Assembly: GCA_047967505.1 (NCBI GenBank)
Contig: CM106540.1
From: Dipteris shenzhenensis
Taxonomy: Eukaryota; Polypodiophyta; Polypodiopsida; Gleicheniales
Reading direction: 5' to 3' (one strand)
DNA: 64,000 nucleotides
A program made the translations under genes and the position numbers. Of this stretch, positions 10,913 through 21,109 are shown piece after piece; position 1 is the stretch's first letter; every line of letters begins with the position of its first letter. The notes beneath the pieces are model-generated. The model was not told the DNA's origin and searched no databases. It saw only the letters and a list, made by a program, of their open reading frames with translations.

Positions 10913-13900
10913 CCCTTAGGTGTGTTATCTGACCAAGTACTTATCGGATGGGTGTGCCTCTTTGAGAATATTTCAATACCACCTAGTTTGTGGTGTAGGA
11001 AAAGTATTGTGCCCATCGGATATCCTTTGCATGGTCGATTGAGCATTAAATACTATTCTTGCTCTAGTGTCATGCACATCCGAAAAAAACACGCTAATAG
11101 GTATGTTAACCGATCAAGAACTTATGGGATGGGTGTGCCACTTTGCATGTAAGTCAATTCCACCTAGTTGAAGGTGTGTGCAAAGTATTGTGCCCATCGG
11201 ATATGCTTTGCATTGTCGATCAAGCATAAAACAACGTTTTTGCCTTAGTGTCATGCACAATCATGAAAAAACACGGTCCTAGGTGTGTTAATCAAACAAG
11301 TACTTATCGGATGGGGACTCCACTTTGTAAGCAAGTCCGTTTCAACTACGTTGAGGTGTGCGCAAAGTATTATCACCATCGGATATGATTTGCATGGTCG
11401 ATCATGCATTATACACGGTTTTTTCCCTAGTGATATGCACATCCACAAAAAAACACGCCCTTAGGTGTGTTATCTGACCAAGTACTTATCGGATGGGTGT
11501 GCCTCTTTGAGAAAATTTCAATACCACCTAGGTTGCGGTGTAGGAAAAGTATTGTGCCCATCGGATATCGTTTGCATGGTCGATCGAGCATTAAATACTA
11601 TTTTTGCTCTAGTGTCATGCACATTTGTAAAAAAAACACGCTGCTAAGTATGTTATCCGATCAAGCACTTATGGGATGGGTGTGCCACTTTGCATGTAAG
11701 TCAATTCCACCTAGTTGAAGGTGTGTGCAAAGTATTGTGCCCATCGGATATGCTTTGCATTGTCGATCAAGCATAAAACACCGTTTTTGGCTTAGTGTCA
11801 TGCACAACCATGAAAAAACACGGTCCTAAGTGTGTTAATCAAACAAGTACTTATGGGAGCTCTAGTTTGCACGCAAGTCAGTTTCAACTAGATTGAGATG
11901 TGTGCAAAGTATTGTCACCATCGGATATGCTCTGCATGGTCGATTATGCATTATACAATGTTTTTCCCGTAGTGATATGCACATCTGCAAAAAAACATGC
12001 CCTTAGGTATGTTATCTGACCAAGTACTTATCGGATGGGTGTGCCTCTTTGAGAACATTTCAATACCACCTAGGTTAAGGCGTAGGAAAAGTATTGTGCC
12101 CATCGGATATGCTTTGCATGGTCGATCGAGCATTAAATACCATTTTTGCCTTAGTGTCATGCACATCCGTAAAAAAACACGCTGCTAGGTGTGTTATCCA
12201 ATCAAGTACTTATGCGATAAGAATGTCACTTTGCATGTAAGTCAATTCCACCTAGTTGAAGGTGTGTGCAAGGTATTGTGCCCATCGGATATGCTTTGCA
12301 TTGCCGATCAAGCATAAAACACCGTTTTTGCCTTAGTGCCATGCACAACCATATAAAAACACGGCTGCAGGTGTGTTATTCAAACAAGTAATTATCGGAT
12401 GGGGGCTCCACTTTGCACGCAAGTCCATTTCAACTACATTGAGGTGTGTGCAAAGTATTGTCACCATTGGATATGCTTTGCATGGTCGATCACGCATTAT
12501 ACACCATTTTTTCCCGAGTGATATGCACATCCGCAAAAAAACACGCCCTTAGGTGTGTTATCTTACCAAGTACTTATCGGATGGGTGTGCCTCTTTGAGA
12601 ACATTCCAATACTGCCTAGGTTGAGGTGTACAAAAAGTGTTGTGCCCATCGGATATCCTTTACATGATCGATCGAGCAATAAATACTATTTTTGCTCTAG
12701 TGTCATGCACATCCATAAAAAAACACGCTGCTAGGTATAATATCCGATCAAGCACTTATGGGATGGTAGTTCCACTTTGCATGTAAGTCAATTCCACCTA
12801 GTTGAAGGTGTGTGCAAAGTATTGTGCCCATCGGATATGCTTTGCATTATCGATCAAGCATAAAACAACGTTTTTGTCTTAGTGTCATGCACAACCATGA
12901 AAAAACACGGTCCTAGGTGTGTTAATCAAACAAGTACTTATCGGATGGGGCTCCACTTTGGACGCAAGTCCTTTTTAACTACGTTGAGGTGCATGCAAAG
13001 TATTGTCACCATCGGATATGATTTGCATGGTCGATCACGCATTATACACCGTTTTTTCCCTAGTGATATGCACATCCGCAAAAAAACACGCCCTTAGGTG
13101 TGTTATCTTTCCAAGTACTTATCGGATGGGTGTGCCTCTTTGAGAAAATTTCAATACCACCTAGGTTGCGGTGTAGGAAAAGTATTGTGCCCATCGGATA
13201 TCCTTTGCATGGTCGATCGAGCATTAAATACTATTTTTGCTCTAGTGTCAAGCACATTTGTAAAAAAAACACGCTGCTAGGTATGTTATCTGATCAAGCA
13301 CTTATGGGATGGGAATGCCACTTTGCATGTAAGTCAATTCCACCTAGTTGAAGGTGTGTGCAAAGTATTGTGCCCATCGAATATGCTTTGCATTGTCGAT
13401 CAAGCATAAAACAACGTTTTTGCCTTAGTGTCATGCACAACCATGAAAAAACACGGTCCTAGGTGTGTTAATCAAACAAGTACTTATCGGATGGGGGATC
13501 CACTTTGCACGCAAGTCCGTTTCAACTACATTGAGATGCATGCAAAGTATTGTCACCATCGGATATGCTTGGCATGGTCTATCACGCATTATACACCATT
13601 TTTTCCCTATTGATATGCACATCTGTAAAAAAACACGCCCTTAGGTGTGTTATCTGACCAAGTACTTATCGGATGGGTGTGCCTCTTTGAGAACATTTCA
13701 ATACCACCTAGGTTGCGGTGTAGGAAAAGTGTTGTGCCCATCGGATATCCTTTGCATGGTTGATCGAGCATTAAATACTATTTTTGCTCTAGTGTCATGC
13801 ACATCCGTAAAAAAACACACTGCTAGGTATATTATCCGATCAAGCACTTATGGGATGGATGTGCCACTTTGCATGTAAGTCAATTCCACCTAGTTGAAGG

Positions 13901-15197
13901 TGTGCACAAAGTAATGTGCCCATCAGATATGCTTTGCACTGTTGATCAAGCATAAAACACCGTTTTTGCCTTAGTGTCAAGCACATTTGTAAAAAAACAC
14001 GGTCCTAGGTGTGGTATCGGATCAAGTACTTATCTAACCGACACGCCACTTTTCATGAAACTCAATAACACCTAGGTTGAGGTGGGTGCAAAGTATTGTG
14101 CCCATCGGATGTACTTTGCATGATATATCACATATTAAACTCCGTTTGTGCCTCAATGTCATGCACAACCATAAAAAAACACGCTTTTAGGTATGTTATC
14201 CGACCAACTGCTTATCAGATGGGTGTACCACTTTGCATGCAATGCAATACCACAATTTTTGAGACTCATGCAAAGTACTGTGCCCATCAGATATGCTTTG
14301 CATTGTCGAACAAGCATCAAACACTGTTTTGGCCTTAGTGTCATGCACAACCGTCAAAAAACGCGGTCCTAGATGTGTTATTCGACTAAGTACTTATGGG
14401 ATGGGCACGCCACTTTGCATGTAAGTCAATAATACCTAGGTTGAGATGTGTGCAAAGTATTATGATGATCAGATATGCGTTGCATTGTCGATTAAGCATA
14501 AATCAGCGTTTTTGCCTTAGTGTCATGGACAACAACCAATAAAAAACATGGTCCTAGGTGTGATATTCTAAAAAGTACTTGTCAGATGGGGGAGCCACTT
14601 TGCAAGAAAGTCAATTTCAACTAGGTTAATGTGCGTGCACAGTATTGTGTCTATCGGTTATGCTTTGCATGGGGGATCACACATTATACACCATTTTCCC
14701 CCTAGTGTTATGCACATCCGTCAAAGAACACGCTCTTAATAGGTATATTATCATACCAAGTACTTATTGAATGGGCGTTCCACTTTGCATGGAATACCAT
14801 ACCACCGCTTTTGAGGCACGTGCAAAGTATTATGCCCATTGGATATGCTTTACATGGTAGATTGAGTATTAAATACCATTTTTGGCCTTGGTGTATTTTT
14901 CAAACACGATCCTAGGTGTATTTTTCAAACAAGTACTTATCGGATGGGGATGCCACTTTGCACACAAGTCAATACTGCCTAGGTTGAGGAACGTGCAAAG
15001 TCTTGTGTCCATTGGATATGCTTTGCATAGTCGATCGCACATTATACACCATTTTGCTCCTAGTGTTATGCACAATCGTCATAAAATACGTTTGGAGGTG
15101 TGTTATTCGAACAAGTACTTATGGGATGCGTGCACCACTTTGTATGCAAGTCAATACAACCTAGGTTGAGGCATGTACAAAGTTTTGTGCCCTTCGG
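10913..15197. repeat. Satellite array: about 181-bp monomers in about 545-bp trimeric higher-order repeats
   Basis: Monomers share TGTGTTATCTGACCAAG, then TACTTATCGGATGGG, GCCCATCGGATATGC, AAATACTATTTTTGC and a poly-A/ACACG spacer. The variant beginning CCCTTAGGTGTGTTATC recurs at about 10913, 11458, 12000, 12545, 13090 and 13636, so three distinguishable monomers repeat as one unit of about 545 bp. From about 13.9 kb the order breaks down and monomers are more diverged until the array ends near 15197. There are about 23-24 monomers in all. A monomer of 150-185 bp is typical of plant centromeric or knob satellites, but location on the chromosome cannot be told. The ORFs of 60-83 residues inside are translated satellite, and the period is not a multiple of three. 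Confidence 0.92.
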
Positions 15198-15436
15198 AGA
15201 AATGTAGATGCGATAATATTAGAAAATTCTCGGTATGTGTATATGTGTGTGTGTGTGGCAAACAATTTTGATACAACAAAGTAAACACCTAGTGCACAAA
15301 TTATGCACTTCATACCTTTGAGTAAATAAGCTTGTTGATGAGGATAAATACGCCCTTGAATAAAAGCACAGTTGTTGTATGACCACAATAGGATCGCTTT
15401 GACACCTGTGATTTTGCCCACATGTAAGTTTGCAAA

Positions 15437-16130
15437 TAGTATAAAAAATCATATAATAATATATTAATAGTTTGCAAATGTGTATAGCAAGTGAGTAATG
15501 GGAAGTGGAAGTGGGAGTGAGGAGGGAGGAGTGGAATGGGAGAGGGAAGTAATAGGGGTGTATGATAATAAGTATAAAAAATAGTATAATAATATATTAA
15601 TAGTTTTCAAATGGCAAGTGAGTAATGGGAAGTGGAAGTGAGAGTGGGGAGGGAAGAATGGAATGGGAGAGGGGAAGGTAATAGGGGAGTAGGATAATAA
15701 GGGAGTGAAATGAGTGAGGGGAGTTAATAGGGGATGAAAAAGAGGAGGGTGAGATGGGGAAATATGGGATTTTGGGAAATGGGAGGAGTATGGGATGTGG
15801 TGGAAATGTGGGATGGGAGTGGTGGCAATGGGGGAGGAAGAAGAAATGGATGGAGGGAGGGCTAATGGAAGATTGGGATGAGGGATGGGGGTCCAATGGG
15901 AGAGGGGGAGTAATGGGAGCCAATGGGAGAGGGGATAAATGAAAAGCCAATAGGAGAGACGGGAGGAATGGAAAGCCAATAGGAGAGGAGGAGGAGAACC
16001 TAATTTTTCTTATATATAGTCTTCCTTCTTCATTCATTCTCCCCTCATTTCATTCATTGAAGCAAGAAAGCAAGGACGATCAAGAAAGCAAGGAAGGAAG
16101 AGCAAGAAAGCAAGAAAGAGCAAACTTACA
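15437..16130 (+). other. Candidate 5' LTR/promoter region of copia-1, with tandem duplication and TATA box
   Basis: A G/A-rich stretch holds a tandem duplication of about 147 bp (about 15440-15586 and 15587-15735, both with TATTAATAGTTT then AGTGAGTAATGGGAAGTGG). A TATA-like TTATATATAG at about 16009-16018 is followed by a C/T-rich leader. It lies 0.8 kb before the copia gag, as an LTR would, but I cannot define TG...CA ends or find the 3' partner. The long minus-strand ORFs here (Pro/Ser/His-rich) are shadows of purine-rich DNA. Confidence 0.4.
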
Positions 16131-16189
16131 AACTTTTTCCAGGTACTTGCAAATTTTTTTGATTAATTCTTTATCTAGATTTTTTTAAA

Positions 16190-16372
16190 AAAATTTGAAG
16201 AGAGAGAAACTAGAGAGAGAGAGGAACTAGAGAGAGAGAGGTTTGCCAGGAGGGGAGGAGAAGGAGAGGATGGAGAGGGGGGAGGGGCAGGGGCAGGGGC
16301 GGGGTGGAGGGAGGGAGAGGGGGGGGGGAGTGGGGGGAAGGGGAGCTGGGTAGGGAGGGGGGGGAGGGACTG
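16190..16372. repeat. GA/G-rich purine tract
   Basis: About 180 bp of almost pure purine on the plus strand: (GA)n, then G-runs including GGGGGGGGGAG. It lies between the TATA-bearing region and the copia gag. It could form triplex or G-quadruplex structure. Frames through it are artefacts. Confidence 0.6.
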
Positions 16373-16857
16373 TGGGACTATGATTTCTTGAGCATACCTT
16401 ATGCAAATCACTCTAGTTGCAGTTTGAGCAGTGTGCGCTCATTCGTGGTATGCATTGGCTTGCAGTGGATGATTTATAGGCCATTTGGATGCATTGCGGT
16501 CCTTGTTGGATGCGCTGATAGGCCCAAATTGCCTTGTGGGATGCTATTTTTTATGGACGCTTTGCACATGGATGCTATTTTATGCTGAGGGACAGCTTTG
16601 ACACATTGCTGGTGATGCTATGATAGTGCTATGCTCTCTTGGATGAGATATTATTGATGCATATGCTAGTGGATGGTGTTTATGCTTGAGTCATTTGGCA
16701 CTTATTGGCATTAGTATATGCACATGAGTCAGATGCTTTGAGCTTTGAGTTTTGGTGATATTTCACTCTATTGTGGCATACACATTTGGGTGCACCTGGT
16801 ATTTGGTGTGATTCTCTCTTGAGGCACTAGCATTTGGGATTTTGCTTTATTTGCATC

Positions 16858-17460
16858 ATGGCATCCTCTTCCATGTTTGAAATGGAGTTTTTCAACATTA
16901 AAAAGTTTGATGGGACAAACTTTTCTTTGTGGAAAGAACAAATAAGGGATGTGCTTATTCAAAAGAAGCAAATTAAACCCTTGGCAGGGATTGAAGCTAA
17001 GCCTGCAAATATGTTTGAGGATGATTGGAATGAGTTGGATGCATTAGCAAAGTCTACTATTAGACTTCATCTTGCAGAGTCAGTTTATTTCACAGTACTA
17101 AATGAGCAGACTACGGAAGATTTGTGGAAGAAACTGTGTGCCACTTATGAGAAGGAAACTGCCTCTAATAAAGTTTACCTCATGAAGAGGTTGTTTGAGC
17201 TACAGATGAAGGAAGGGGTCTCCATTGCTTCTCACTTGAATGAATTCAATATTATTTTCAGCCAGCTTCAAGCTCAGAAAATGAATTTTGATGCGGAGAC
17301 TAAGGCAATATTTCTCTTATGTTTATTGCCATCCTCATGGGATACCTTCCGTATAGCTGTCAGTAACTATGCGCCTGGTGGAGTGCTGAAATTTGATGAT
17401 GTTGTGGGTAGCTTGTTGGCTGAGGAGATTAGACGGAAGTCTATGGATGGCAACAAGTAG
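16858..17460 (+). pseudogene. Copia-1 gag
   Basis: The frame opens at ATG 16858 (MASSSMFEMEFFNIKKFDG), the usual N-terminal pattern of copia gag, which packages the element's RNA in a cytoplasmic virus-like particle. I prefer this start to the upstream ATG at 16834 because family gags begin a few residues before the F-DG-N segment. The UBN2-like core is recognisable from FDGTNFSLWKEQIRDVL through LWKKLCATYE to LPSSWDTF. The frame ends at TAG 17458-17460, and the same frame continues into the zinc knuckle. Because copia gag-pol is normally one ORF, the TAG is most simply a CAG-to-TAG nonsense change, although a readthrough stop is possible. Confidence 0.75.
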
Positions 17461-18977
17461 GATGCAGCCTTAAATGTGCAAAGGGGCAGATCACAGTTCA
17501 GGGGGAAGTCCCAAGAAAGAGGGAAGTCTCGTAGCAAATCCAGGGCACGGAACATTGAGTGTTACCACTGTGGCAAGAAGGGCCATATGAAAAAGGATTG
17601 CTACAAGCTGAAAATAGAACAAAAGGATAAGAAAAAGAATGCAAATTGGGGTGCAAATCAAAAGGAAGAGAGTCCAAGGGAGGACAAAGGAAAAGTAAAG
17701 ATCGAGGAGATCAATGCAGTCACACATGATAGTGACAATGATGTTCTCTTCATGTCTAGTTTATCTACAGAGTTGCTTACCACTTCAGATGATGCATATT
17801 CCCAGGATTGGATTTTGGATTCTAGTGCTTCATTCCATGTTACTCCCCATAGGGAATGGTTCTCCACTTATGATAGTGAAAAGATAGGTTGTGTGCATCT
17901 TGGAAATGACTATGCATGTGACATAGTGGGAGCAGGTGACATAAAGTTTTCTTTTGCAAATGGGTCTGCATTTGTTTTGAAACATGTGAGACATGTGCCT
18001 AAGCTGACCAAGAGTCTTATTTCAGTGGGTCAGCTAGATGATGCTGGTTTTCACACCACTTTTGGCTTTCAAAGTTGGAAAATTCAAAAGGGCTCTATGC
18101 TTTTGGCCAGGGGTGCCAAGTGTGGGACTTTGTATCCCTTACATGTATCAGGGGTATTTGATCATGTTGTTGCAATAACTGAGCAGCCAAGCACTTCTTT
18201 GTGGCATTGCAGGTTGGGGCACATGAGCCAGAATGGAATGAAACTCTTATGCCATTTGGGTTATGTACTGCATTTGAGTTTCTCTGATTTTGAATTTTGT
18301 GAGCATTGTCTCTATGGGAAGCAAACTAAATCAGCCCATAAAAGAAGGGGAAAGAAAGAGTTTGAAATGCTTGATTTGGTGCATTTAGAAGTATGTGGTC
18401 CCATGCCTACACGGTCATTAGGCGGGGCTGAATACTATGTGACATTCATTGATGATGCAACTAGGAAAGTGTGGGCTTATGCTATAGCTCAGAAGAGTGA
18501 TGTGTTCCAGGTATTTCAGAAATGGCTGGCCTTGGTTGAGAATCAGTCAGGTAGAATGCTTAAATGCCTACGGACTGATAATGGTGGAGAGTATCTCTCT
18601 CATGACTTTCAGCATTTCTGTGATACACGTGGGATTAAGAGGGAGCTCACATCCCCTCATACTCCAGAGCAAAATCCAGTTGCAGAAAAGATGAACCGTA
18701 CCATTCAAGAAAGGTTGCAATACATGCTTTCCAATGCAAGTCTTTCTGGTGGTTTTTGGGCTGAGGCAATGAAGACTGCAGTGCATGTGATCAATAGATC
18801 ACCTAGTAAGAGTTTGGATGGTGGTATTCCTGAAGAGGCATGGAGTGGCAAGAAGCCCTCTTACTCTCATTTGCGTATATTTGGGTGTGAGGCATATGCA
18901 CATGTGCCAAAAGAGCTTCGAAAGAAGCTAGATCCTAAGTCTAGGAAATGCATCTTTCTGGGTTATGGTGAAAGTGG
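17461..18977 (+). pseudogene. Copia-1 pol fragment: zinc knuckle, protease, integrase
   Basis: In frame with gag. The zinc knuckle (CYHCGKKGHMKKDC) is near 17560-17600. A protease-like segment follows, whose active-site triad reads DSSAS instead of the usual DSGAS/T. Next comes the GAG-pre-integrase region (LWHCRLGHMS, then CEHCLYGKQT). The integrase core has the first catalytic Asp changed to Glu (HLEVCGP), the second Asp in RTDNGGEY and the Glu in NPVAEKMNRT. The frame runs through the FLGY motif to about 18977 and then enters CACTA-1 sequence, so the last 30 or so residues of the open frame (to 19077) are not retroviral-type protein. With altered protease and integrase sites and no RT, this copy cannot be autonomous. 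Confidence 0.8.
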
Positions 18978-19093
18978 CACTACAAGGCATAGGCCATTTT
19001 CCGACGGAAATACCGACGCTTTTTACATCAAAAATTTTTTTCTTCACGGGCGCAAAGGTCGCTATAAAAGTCGTTAAAATCGTCGAAAAAGGA

Positions 19094-19216
19094 GCGTCGC
19101 TATATAGCGACGCTGTTAATCGTCGCTATATAGTGACGATGACAAACGTTGCTATATAGCGACACTGTTAATCGTCGCTATATAGCGACACTGGTAAACG
19201 TCGCTATATAGCGACG
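19094..19216. repeat. CACTA-1 left subterminal palindromes
   Basis: Five close copies of GTCGCTATATAGCGAC in about 120 bp, each itself a near-perfect palindrome. Subterminal repeats of this kind bind the accessory protein (TNPA) in En/Spm. That role here is inferred. Confidence 0.8.
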
Positions 19217-19228
19217 ATTAATAGAAGT

Positions 19229-19302
19229 AAAAAAAAAGGGTTAGTGGGGCTAAACAGGGCTTCCTTTTGGCCCTATTTAGTCCCACTAATCCTTTTTTTT
19301 TT
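19229..19302. repeat. Hairpin with long arms in the CACTA-1 left end
   Basis: The arm A9-GGGTTAGTGGGGCTAAA pairs with TTTAGTCCCACTAATCC-T10, with a short loop around TTCCTTTTG and few mismatches. It lies between the subterminal palindromes and the 3' end of ORF1, where it could act as a terminator-like or end-structure element. Confidence 0.65.
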
Positions 19303-19488
19303 CTGTAATTACAAAAGAAAGTTTTTTATAACAAAATTTCCCTTGCTTGCAGGGTGATACAAAATTGTTCTTATGAACGATGAGGAAGAAATGCATATAC
19401 ATATACAACTGTGTTTGTAACAAAATTACCCTGTGAAAGGGTGATACAAAATTGCTCAAACGAGCGGATATACAAAATGCTACTACCA

Positions 19489-21067
19489 CTACTCATCCGA
19501 ATCCGAATCCGAATCGTCTTGTTGGCCTATTCCTTGGTCCTCGACACCTGCGTCTTCTCCCTCATCCCCGACACTTGCGTCTTCTCCCTTGTCCTCGGCA
19601 CCTGCGTCCGATCCTTGCCCCTGTTGATCGCTCGTCTCTGATGATGGGACGCTTGAGCTTTGACCCTAAGAGTGAACCATATAAATCGAAAATTAGATTG
19701 GAACTTAAATTAAAAAGTGAGATTACAAGTAGGAGTAAACTTATACCATGCGAGCAGCCACCTCAGCCCAATCGACTGTCGCTCCCATTGCCTCTTGCTC
19801 AATGAACCATGGCTTTGTTCCTATTCGAAATGCGCGCCGCGTCTTTGCATCCATAGGAAGACGACCCATCGCAGCTTGCTGTGGATCCAATTTACGAGAG
19901 TTAGAGTTAGCTAAAGTGCATGTAATATGTAAGTAAAACAAATAGAACAATAGATTAAATGGGAAGAAGTAGACTTACCACGGTTGCCTCGAACGCATAC
20001 CGTCCGCCTGCACCAAAGTGCAAAGTACCTAAGACGTCCAGCTGTCTCTTCGCAGCCCTCCTCTGACCCTCGAGCATTTCGGGATGGTCCCTATGTTGCT
20101 TCTTGAAGTACTTCCAATCAGCTTTGTCTGCCCAGCTGGGTTTAGCCAACCCCTTTGTAATGGAAGTACGCAAGGTTGATCTGCAATGCTTTAGGACCAA
20201 ACCCATGCGCTCGAGCATATAATTGTTATTAAACTCCACATTTGGCGGATTAGGGTATCTTTGTTTTAACTCATCGATCACTGCCTGCTTCTTTTGGGCA
20301 TCTTGATACCGCCAATCGATATTTATGCCACTCTTGAAGTGATGACTCCTCAACCTCCTCATGGCGGCCATCACTGCTTTGCCCTTTTTGTCTTCTATTA
20401 TCTCTCCGGCAGATGTGATTTGATAGGAGAGATCCCCTGATGAGTAAGGGGGATTGACGGTAGCAGAGTCTGAAGGAGTGGAAGCTGCGCGACCGCTTTC
20501 GAATCGAGGAGTAGTTGTGGGAGTAGGAGAGGGAAAGGGACCTGACTGATACTGTGTCTCCGGACCAAGTGGAGACCTAAAGGAGCGTGAGTGTGCTGAC
20601 TCGTCTACATCTCCTGAGTCAGCACAACATGAGCCGCCCATCCTACTCTTCCTTCCCTTGCGAGAGGCATGCGCAGGTGATGATCCCGCGGTCGAAGGGG
20701 TGCGAGGGGATGGCTGGGCAGTACGTCCACCCTTCGGTGTAGGGGAAAGAATTGCGGAGGTCCTTTGAGAGAGCAGAGAGAAGAATCTCACTGCCTCCTC
20801 ATCGCTCATCTGCGCTACAAACTCGTCGGGAGTCCCGACAAAGCCATGCGCAGCTAGCAAAGGAGTCCCCTGAGGGGTAGTCGCAGTGCTATGTGGAAGA
20901 GGGGTCGGACCAGGGGTAGTCACAGTGCTAGGACCGAGAGGAGTCAGACCAGGGGTAGTCCTCGGGGTAGTCGCCTGAGAGGAATCAAAGTCCTCTGGAG
21001 CATATAGATCGTGAGCTCTCCTCCTGCGAGGCTGTCCGTACTCGTCGGATGAGCGACGTGATCCCAT
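19489..21067 (-). CDS. CACTA-1 ORF1: plant Ptta/En-Spm-associated protein, intact three-exon frame
   Basis: Exon 1 is 21067-19979 (1089 nt, donor ACCGTG|GTAAGT). Exon 2 is 19878-19747 (132 nt, acceptor CCACAG, donor CGCATG|GTATAA). Exon 3 is 19665-19489 (177 nt, ending TAG). All junctions are phase 0, giving 465 residues with no stop. I chose MGSRRSSDEYGQ because the upstream Met codons lie in a hydrophobic stretch. The order is a Thr/Pro/Ser-rich repeated segment, then a conserved core (DLSYQITSAGEIIEDKKGKA to about WKYFKKQHRDHPEMLEG) and an acidic Asp/Ser tail. The core resembles the transposase-24/Ptta region of plant CACTA elements and matches the ORF1 of CACTA-2 (IFYDITQTGGILMDARGKD). 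By analogy with TNPA it would bind subterminal repeats in the nucleus. It is the best-preserved gene in the window, while the transposase of the same element is broken. Confidence 0.8.
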
Positions 21068-21109
21068 GTCTAACATAGACACAAACACGAAAACAGAAAA
21101 CAAAAAACA

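Larger units (their letters stand above)
15437..18977 (+). mobile_element. Copia-1: truncated Ty1/copia retrotransposon
   Basis: Gag, zinc knuckle, protease, pre-integrase and integrase follow in Ty1/copia order on the plus strand. The element stops within the integrase-RT linker at 18977, exactly where CACTA-1 begins. No reverse transcriptase or RNase H, and no 3' LTR, is found to the right of CACTA-1, so the 3' half has been lost. The left limit is uncertain. Confidence 0.75.

Noticed and set aside
10922-15169. Many 60-95-residue ORFs with a repeated start (MCYLTKYLSDGCASL)
   Set aside because: They are satellite monomers translated in varying frames. The period of about 181 bp is not a multiple of three.
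10913-15197. Possible CRISPR-like array
   Set aside because: The units are contiguous satellite monomers without unique spacers of uniform size, and the context is eukaryotic.
15464-16037. Long minus-strand ORFs rich in Ser, Pro, Leu and His
   Set aside because: They are complementary to a G/A-rich, duplicated tract. There is no domain, and both overlapping frames are open because of base composition.
18978-19077. Continuation of the copia pol frame into RT
   Set aside because: The last residues of the open frame are encoded by the CACTA-1 terminus and its subterminal palindromes, not by copia.
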